From NCBI GenBank assembly GCA_004294225.1, contig REBA01000028.1:1-40793 (forward strand): a stretch of DNA of 40,793 nucleotides, written 5' to 3'. Below the pieces are notes generated by a model. That model ran no database searches, had not been told where the DNA came from, and was given only the letters and a program-made list of their open reading frames with translations. The position numbers and the translations under genes are program-made. Positions 35,730 to 40,793 of this stretch are shown here, in pieces (the first letter of the stretch is position 1; the number at the start of each line of letters is the position of its first letter). The DNA is from Cytophagales bacterium. GTDB lineage: Bacteria; Bacteroidota; Bacteroidia; Cytophagales; Cytophagaceae.

Positions 35730-36530
35730 ATGGCTCAAAACATACTTGAAAGAATAATTGAAAGAAAGCAACAGGAAGTTAAGACTACTCAGTCGCTTAT
35801 GCCAGAGTATAAGCTTGAGAAGACCACTGGTTTCTTTTCAAGAGAAGTTCTTTCTTTCTCTCAAAATATAGTAGATATCAATAAATCAGGGATTATTGCT
35901 GAGCATAAAAGACAATCCCCTTCTAAAGGAATTATTAATGCTCAAGTTACACTTCCAGAGGTAGTAATTGGTTATCAGAAAGCTAATGCTTCTGCAATTT
36001 CTGTTCTTACAGATAAAGATTTCTTTGGTGGCTCTAACGAAGATTTGATAAAAGCGAGAGCTTTAGTGCAAATACCTATTCTAAGAAAAGACTTTATTAT
36101 TTCAGAATATCAAATATTAGAAGCCAAAGCCATAGGTGCTGATGCTATACTTCTTATTGCAGCGGTGCTGAAACCCGCAAAATTAAACTCCTTAGCAGCT
36201 TATGCAAAAGAGTTAGGGATGGAAGTATTGATGGAAGTTCATAATTTAGAGGAGCTCGAAAGAAGCCTAAATGACTATATCGATGTAGTAGGGGTGAATA
36301 ATAGAAATCTTAAAGACTTCTCTGAAAGCATAGAAACTTCCATACAATTAGCAGAAGCAATACCCAATAAGTATGTGAAAATTTCTGAAAGCAGTATTAG
36401 CAAAGCTGAGACTATTCTTACTTTAAAGCAATATGGCTACCAAGGTTTTTTGATTGGAGAGACTTTTATGAAACAAACTAATCCTGGATTAGCTTGTAGT
36501 CAATTAGCAGAAGAAATAAAATTCAAATAA
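35730..36530 (+). CDS. trpC: Indole-3-glycerol phosphate synthase
   Basis: Closes the pyrrole ring: converts CdRP to indole-3-glycerol phosphate with loss of CO2. A 266-residue TIM barrel. Catalytic lysine Lys60 is in IIAEHKRQSPSKG (55-67), a second active-site lysine in ILRKDFI, with ADAILLIAA, LMEVHN, VGVNNRNLKDF and KISESSI as later barrel motifs. Here it is a separate enzyme, not fused to TrpF as in enterobacteria. The start is 5 nt after the trpD stop. Confidence 0.97.
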   Translation: MAQNILERIIERKQQEVKTTQSLMPEYKLEKTTGFFSREVLSFSQNIVDINKSGIIAEHKRQSPSKGIINAQVTLPEVVIGYQKANASAISVLTDKDFFGGSNEDLIKARALVQIPILRKDFIISEYQILEAKAIGADAILLIAAVLKPAKLNSLAAYAKELGMEVLMEVHNLEELERSLNDYIDVVGVNNRNLKDFSESIETSIQLAEAIPNKYVKISESSISKAETILTLKQYGYQGFLIGETFMKQTNPGLACSQLAEEIKFK

Positions 36531-36541
36531 TACAATTGACC

Positions 36542-37180
36542 ATGAAATTGAAGGTTTGTGGAATGAAATACCCCAATAATATTCAAGAAGTCGCCTCCTT
36601 GGAGATTGATTATATGGGCTTTATTTTTTATCCAAAATCAAAAAGATATGTTGGTGAAGATATAGAGCTTAGTGTTATAAAAGCAATTCCTTCCAGAATT
36701 AAACCTGTGGCGGTATTTGTAAACGAGTCAAAAGAAAGAATTATTGAATTAGCCAAAAAATATAATTTTAATATTTTACAATTACATGGAAATGAAAGTC
36801 CAGATTTTGTGAGTGATATGAGTTCTTTGGGATTTATAATTATTAAAGCTTTTGCAATAGATACAAAATTTAACTTCGAACTTACTCGCAAATACGAAAC
36901 TTATACCGATTATTTTTTGTTTGATACAAAAAGTGATTCTTATGGTGGAACTGGGGAAAGCTTTGATTGGAATTTGTTATCGAAGTATCATCAAGAAACC
37001 CCATTTTTCCTTAGTGGAGGTCTGAGTATAGATAATATAAGTTCAATAAAGAATTTCAATGAATTGAATATTCACGCCCTAGATCTGAACAGTAAGTTTG
37101 AATCAGAACCTGGCTTAAAAAAAATAGATTTAATAAAAAAAGCGATTCAAGATATTAATAATTTAGATACGAAGAGTTAA
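36542..37180 (+). CDS. trpF: Phosphoribosylanthranilate isomerase
   Basis: Amadori rearrangement of phosphoribosylanthranilate to CdRP. From the ATG at 36542 (an upstream TTG at 36536 was rejected) the protein has 212 residues, a TIM barrel of usual size. Catalytic Cys6 lies in KVCGMK and Asp128 in [25 protein letters not shown] and the C-terminal LSGGLS phosphate-binding motif are present. It lies 11 nt after trpC and 28 nt before trpB. Confidence 0.95.
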   Translation: MKLKVCGMKYPNNIQEVASLEIDYMGFIFYPKSKRYVGEDIELSVIKAIPSRIKPVAVFVNESKERIIELAKKYNFNILQLHGNESPDFVSDMSSLGFIIIKAFAIDTKFNFELTRKYETYTDYFLFDTKSDSYGGTGESFDWNLLSKYHQETPFFLSGGLSIDNISSIKNFNELNIHALDLNSKFESEPGLKKIDLIKKAIQDINNLDTKS

Positions 37181-37208
37181 TTCACCAATCATAATACAAA
37201 ATAGAGTT

Positions 37209-38399
37209 ATGCAATACACTGTAAATGAAAAAGGTTATTATGGCAATTTTGGAGGAGCATATATTCCCGAAATGCTTTATCCAAATGTAGAAGAACTTCA
37301 ACAAAAGTACCTCAGCATTATTCAAGAGCCATCTTTTCAAGAAGAGTTTAACCAACTTTTAGAAGATTATGTGGGCAGGCCAACTCCCTTGTTTCATGCA
37401 AAAAGGCTATCTGAAAAATACCAAACTACTATTTATCTTAAAAGAGAAGACCTGTGCCATACAGGAGCTCACAAAATTAATAATACAATAGGGCAAATAC
37501 TATTGGCTAAGAAGCTTGGTAAAAAAAGAATCATAGCCGAGACAGGTGCAGGCCAGCATGGTGTTGCTACTGCTACTGTATGTGCACTTATGGGTTACGA
37601 TTGTGTAGTATATATGGGGGAAATAGATATAGAACGCCAAAAACCCAATGTAGAAAGGATGAGAATGCTAGGAGCTGAGGTTCGTCCAGCTTTGTCGGGT
37701 AGCCGAACACTCAAAGATGCCACCAATGAAGCCATAAGAGATTGGATCAATAATCCTGTAGATACGCATTATATTATAGGCTCTGTAGTAGGGCCTCACC
37801 CATATCCAGATATGGTAGCTAGATTCCAGTCGGTAATTAGTCAAGAAATACAAGAACAACTTTTAGATAAGACTGGTAAATCAAATCCTAATTATGTTAT
37901 AGCATGTGTAGGTGGAGGAAGCAATGCTGCTGGTGCATTCTATCATTATCTAGACCAATTGGATGTGAAGCTCATTGCAGTTGAGGCAGCTGGCAAAGGT
38001 GTAAATAGTGGGTTTTCTGCTGCCACTACCTATTTGGGTAAGCCAGGTATTATTCATGGTAGTAAAACATTGTTGATGCAAACAGAAGATGGTCAAATAG
38101 TGGAGCCTCACTCTATTTCTGCTGGACTAGATTATCCGGGGATAGGCCCAATTCATGCACATCTATTTGATTCTGGTAGAGGTGAGTTTTTTAGCATTAC
38201 TGACCAAGAAGCTTTTACCGCTGCAATGATGTTAAGTAGAACAGAAGGCATTATTCCTGCTTTAGAGACAGCTCATGCAATAGCAGTTTTAGAAAATATT
38301 TCTTTTAAGAAAGATGATGTAGTAGTAATCAATATTTCTGGTAGAGGAGATAAAGATTTGATGACCTACATATCTAGAAAAGATGAGTTTACTCAATAA
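37209..38399 (+). CDS. trpB: Tryptophan synthase beta chain
   Basis: Condenses indole with serine to give tryptophan; PLP enzyme in an alpha2-beta2 complex with TrpA. 396 residues. The PLP lysine is Lys89 in HTGAHKINN, the catalytic Glu111 in AETGAGQHG, and GGGSNAAG is the PLP phosphate cup. It belongs to the common TrpB1 type with the indole-tunnel partner trpA next to it. The start is ATG 37209, giving [20 protein letters not shown], a normal family start. Confidence 0.98.
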   Translation: MQYTVNEKGYYGNFGGAYIPEMLYPNVEELQQKYLSIIQEPSFQEEFNQLLEDYVGRPTPLFHAKRLSEKYQTTIYLKREDLCHTGAHKINNTIGQILLAKKLGKKRIIAETGAGQHGVATATVCALMGYDCVVYMGEIDIERQKPNVERMRMLGAEVRPALSGSRTLKDATNEAIRDWINNPVDTHYIIGSVVGPHPYPDMVARFQSVISQEIQEQLLDKTGKSNPNYVIACVGGGSNAAGAFYHYLDQLDVKLIAVEAAGKGVNSGFSAATTYLGKPGIIHGSKTLLMQTEDGQIVEPHSISAGLDYPGIGPIHAHLFDSGRGEFFSITDQEAFTAAMMLSRTEGIIPALETAHAIAVLENISFKKDDVVVINISGRGDKDLMTYISRKDEFTQ

Positions 38400-38429
38400 A
38401 TACAGTTTTTCAATTTGAATTAATTATTT

Positions 38430-39221
38430 ATGGAAACATTGATGCATATAAAAAATAGATTGACCGATATTTTCGAAGCTTCAAACAAGCCTTTGCTCAA
38501 TATTTACTTTACCGCTGGTTTTCCAGCATTAGAGGACACAGTGTTGATACTAAAAGCTTTGGAAAAGGCAGGTGTAGATATGATAGAAATAGGAATGCCA
38601 TTCTCAGACCCACTTGCCGATGGACCCACCATTCAAGAAAGTAGCGAAATAGCACTTCAGAATGGTATGACCATAAAGAAGCTTTTTGAGCAATTAGAGG
38701 GTATAAGAAACCATATTTCTATTCCTATTATGCTGATGGGATACCTTAATCCTGTGATGCAATATGGAATTAAAAATTTCTGCGAATCAGCTCGCAAGGT
38801 AGGGGTAGATGGTATCATTCTTCCAGATTTGCCTTTTGATGAGTTCAATGAATTTTATGCTAAATATTTTCATGAAAATCAACTCTCAAACATATTCCTT
38901 GTAACACCAGAGACCTCTACTCAAAGACTTCATCAAATAGATAGAAGTGCATCTGGATTCATTTATGCAGTTTCTACCAATAGCACTACTGGAGGAACCA
39001 AAGATTTAACTCATGCCGCCTCTTATTTTGAAAGACTTAATAATGAAAAATTAAATAACCCAATAATGATTGGGTTTAATATTAATAATAAAGAGAACTT
39101 TCGTTATGCATGTAATTTTGCCAATGGTGCTATAATAGGAAGTGCGTTTATTAAAATGCTCAAAGAAAGTAAAAACATAGAGGCAGACATTATTCAATTT
39201 GTAGATTCAATAAAAAATTGA
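38430..39221 (+). CDS. trpA: Tryptophan synthase alpha chain
   Basis: Cleaves indole-3-glycerol phosphate to indole and glyceraldehyde 3-phosphate, passing indole through a tunnel to TrpB. A 263-residue TIM barrel. Catalytic Glu53 (DMIEIGMPFSDP) and Asp64 (PLADGPTIQ) match Glu49 and Asp60 of Salmonella TrpA. An in-frame ATG four codons later is a possible alternative start. Last gene of the operon, 30 nt after trpB; a terminator follows at 39383-39417. Confidence 0.97.
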   Translation: METLMHIKNRLTDIFEASNKPLLNIYFTAGFPALEDTVLILKALEKAGVDMIEIGMPFSDPLADGPTIQESSEIALQNGMTIKKLFEQLEGIRNHISIPIMLMGYLNPVMQYGIKNFCESARKVGVDGIILPDLPFDEFNEFYAKYFHENQLSNIFLVTPETSTQRLHQIDRSASGFIYAVSTNSTTGGTKDLTHAASYFERLNNEKLNNPIMIGFNINNKENFRYACNFANGAIIGSAFIKMLKESKNIEADIIQFVDSIKN

Positions 39222-39526
39222 TTCTTATTTTGTTATAAATATTCTTCCCCTTTTAATTTATTCTAAGAATACCATTAATTGGTATAAATTTATAAGTTTA
39301 TACCCCTTTGTCTAGTTTTTATTGGGCTATTGATTTATTAAACCATTAAATTTGATTCAGTAATTTTTTAGATTGTTTCTATAAGCCACCCTCATACTCT
39401 GCTAGGGTGGCTTTTTTATTTTATTAGATGTGAACAATTCTTTACATTTTTTTCTTTTTGTATATTGAAAAATCATCAAAAATATTCATATTGGATATTA
39501 TTATATTACCATTTAAACCTTGAATA
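39222..39526. other. Intergenic region (305 nt) after trpA
   Basis: AT-rich without a credible open frame. It contains a short dyad, ATACCA-ttaat-TGGTAT (39269-39285), and the trp operon terminator about 160 nt after the trpA stop, so the operon would have a long 3' untranslated region. The rest, up to the DUF4468 gene, must hold that gene's promoter, but I could not identify a good match. No tRNA or other RNA gene was recognised. Confidence 0.5.
39383..39417 (+). terminator. Intrinsic terminator of the trp operon
   Basis: A perfect 10-bp stem, AAGCCACCCT (39383-39392) with AGGGTGGCTT (39404-39413), an 11-nt loop and a T tract (39412-39417). GC-rich against a very AT-rich surround. Confidence 0.9.
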
Positions 39527-40069
39527 ATGAAAATTACATCTACTTTGATTTTTCTATCTATTTTCCTTTCTTTTTCAATATTTTCTCAAGAACTCCCTAT
39601 TGATAGTGAAACACAAAAAGTAACTTTTTCTGAAGTGGTTCCTCTAGAAAGCGTTAATAAAGAAGAGCTTTACAAAAGAGCTTTAGAATGGTCAAAAAAG
39701 AATACAAAAGTAGAGGACAATAAAACAGATGCTAAATACATTTCTAAAGTAGCTATTAAAAGCAAATACCCAGCACCTATGAAAGGATATTTTCATGATG
39801 GTGAGATTATCGCCAAAGTAACTATTTCATGCAAAGAAGGAAAATACAAATATGAAATTACAGACATTACTCACAGCTCGTCTAGAGGAAGTGGAGGAAA
39901 TATAGAAAATAAAATTCCTGAATGTGGTAAATACACCCTTACTTTAGAGGGATGGGGAGTGATAAAAAATCAAGCAAAGATTGAAATACCTAAAATAATA
40001 GAAACAATAAAACAAGCAATGCAGAAAGCCTCACCGACTGCTAGTGCTAAATCTAAGGAAGACTGGTAA
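39527..40069 (+). CDS. DUF4468 domain-containing exported protein
   Basis: A 180-residue protein with a Sec signal peptide (about residues 1-20, ending SIFSQ). The mature part opens with LPIDSETQKVTFSEVV, then KEELYKRALEWSKKN, and continues with a beta-rich half (GEIIAKVTISCKEGKYKYEITDITH); this order matches DUF4468, a TBP-like-fold family largely confined to Bacteroidota. The C-terminal tail is Ala/Ser/Lys-rich. Function unknown. It is convergent with the membrane protein gene to its right, with about 20 nt between stops. Confidence 0.8.
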   Translation: MKITSTLIFLSIFLSFSIFSQELPIDSETQKVTFSEVVPLESVNKEELYKRALEWSKKNTKVEDNKTDAKYISKVAIKSKYPAPMKGYFHDGEIIAKVTISCKEGKYKYEITDITHSSSRGSGGNIENKIPECGKYTLTLEGWGVIKNQAKIEIPKIIETIKQAMQKASPTASAKSKEDW

Positions 40070-40090
40070 AACTATTTAGGATAATTGCCC

Positions 40091-40793
40091 TTATTTTGAA
40101 GTATTTAATGCGGTATTTTTACCTTTCTGTGCATCAAAGTTTCTAAAGAGCATTTCGTATAAAGTACACAGCCAAACAATAGCACATGGCAAAGCCTTTA
40201 AGGCATAAGGTACGACATAATTTTTCCTGATAAATGCGGGGAATAAATCAGATGGAGACATTATGGTAATAATAAAAACAAAAACCATAAGTAGTTTTTG
40301 CCAATTTTTTTGCTCAGAGTTGATGAACCAAATTACAGTTCCTGTTACTGCAATAATATAAGTAGGAGATTCTGCACTAGGGCTGAATATTACCATCCAT
40401 ATCAAAATCGACGATAGAAATAATTGCTTAAATACTGGCTGGTGAAATTGATGGTATCTCAGATAGGTAAAACAAAACATCAAAGCACCACCTATTAATA
40501 TATAGTACTTATTGACATTAAATAGCAATACTGATTTGAGAAACCTAATGAAGGAAATATCATAGTGTATGCCTGCTTTTACCACCACTGCATAGTGCCA
40601 ATCTTTGTAAGATTGGTGTAGAAAGTCTATAGATGAAAATAAAGCAGGAGCATAAAACAATATTAAAGACCAAAATAAGATTCCTATTAAAAATTGCTTT
40701 TTGTTATCATAAACAAAAAAGAAACTACAGAAGATAAGTCCAAAGATTTTAATAAAAGCAGTAAGTACTATTGGTAGTGTAGCCCAAAACGTT
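40091..40793 (-). CDS. Polytopic membrane protein, 3' part only (possible GT87/DUF2029-type glycosyltransferase)
   Basis: The stop is at 40091 and the frame stays open to the right edge (133 nt beyond the apparent TTG start at 40660 contain no stop and code hydrophobic sequence, such as IVLTAFIKIFGLIF), so the true start is outside the window. The visible 233 residues hold about seven hydrophobic helices with short charged loops, and HQSYKDWHYAVVVKAG followed by multiple helices and a late SPSAESPTYIIAVTG segment. This pattern fits the C-terminal half of GT87 mannosyltransferase-like proteins (DUF2029), but the catalytic N-terminal part is missing, so the call is tentative. Confidence 0.6.
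   Translation of the reverse strand, partial: TFWATLPIVLTAFIKIFGLIFCSFFFVYDNKKQFLIGILFWSLILFYAPALFSSIDFLHQSYKDWHYAVVVKAGIHYDISFIRFLKSVLLFNVNKYYILIGGALMFCFTYLRYHQFHQPVFKQLFLSSILIWMVIFSPSAESPTYIIAVTGTVIWFINSEQKNWQKLLMVFVFIITIMSPSDLFPAFIRKNYVVPYALKALPCAIVWLCTLYEMLFRNFDAQKGKNTALNTSK

Noticed and set aside
36536-36541. TTG start for trpF, and likewise TTG 34723 for trpD
   Set aside because: ATGs a few codons later fit the family N-termini and are stronger start codons.
39269-39285. Dyad ATACCA-ttaat-TGGTAT as an operator or small terminator
   Set aside because: A single 6-bp dyad in AT-rich DNA with no T tract and no second copy; kept only as a note under the intergenic region.
40091-40660. Complete 189-residue gene starting at TTG 40660
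   Set aside because: The frame stays open with hydrophobic codons to the window edge, so this is the 3' part of a longer gene.

Overview
The window is AT-rich DNA from a member of the Bacteroidota. The evidence is: Bacteroidota-type promoters (TTTG, about 19 nt, TAnnTTTG) at asd, tilS and trp; little sign of Shine-Dalgarno sequences; a GH97 lipoprotein; DUF4468, DUF1802, lamin-tail and CarboxypepD_reg-like proteins; an OstA-like protein; and an uninterrupted trpEGDCFBA operon. Class and genus cannot be fixed from this sequence. I saw no rRNA, tRNA, CRISPR array, insertion sequence or phage gene. It reads as chromosomal core and metabolic DNA.

Layout. 1-9.6 kb: GH97 glycosidase lipoprotein, DUF1802 protein, small lipoprotein, enolase, an exported CarboxypepD_reg-like protein coupled to a COG0523 GTPase, an LtaS/sulfatase-fold membrane enzyme, and an orphan HSDR_N-type nuclease-like protein. 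9.6-14.5 kb: AMP nucleosidase, a PAS protein that looks like a decayed histidine kinase, and a minus-strand group of envelope proteins (lamin-tail protein, His-rich two-helix protein, probable beta-barrel, small basic secreted protein). 14.6-19.8 kb: asd, ispF, a class A penicillin-binding protein, and rlmN. 19.8-29.4 kb: a seven-gene minus-strand operon coding for a complex I/group-4-hydrogenase-like membrane complex plus a SulP anion transporter. 29.5-32.5 kb: OstA-like protein, divergent from tilS. 32.5-39.4 kb: the trp operon, preceded by an unannotated 18-codon Trp-rich leader peptide and an attenuator, and ended by a strong terminator. 39.5-40.8 kb: a DUF4468 protein and the 3' part of a polytopic membrane protein that runs off the right edge.

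Two systems stand out. The first is the hydrogenase-like operon. Its membrane subunits keep the charged residues of proton-pumping antiporter-like proteins. Its large subunit has lost the NiFe cysteines (A204 and T207 at the first motif), and its small subunit has lost three of the four cysteines of the proximal (N2-type) iron-sulfur cluster, while keeping an intact 2x[4Fe-4S] ferredoxin domain. It is therefore an Ehr (energy-converting-hydrogenase-related) type complex and not a hydrogenase. A SulP transporter sits 3 nt behind the last subunit gene, which suggests (inference) that ion pumping or gating is tied to uptake of an anion such as bicarbonate or sulfate. The second is the trp leader, MKRNLYKYWWWHSELLAL, with mutually exclusive hairpins. 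This is ribosome-mediated attenuation, and the promoter is so close that the leader mRNA may begin at, or within a few bases of, its AUG.
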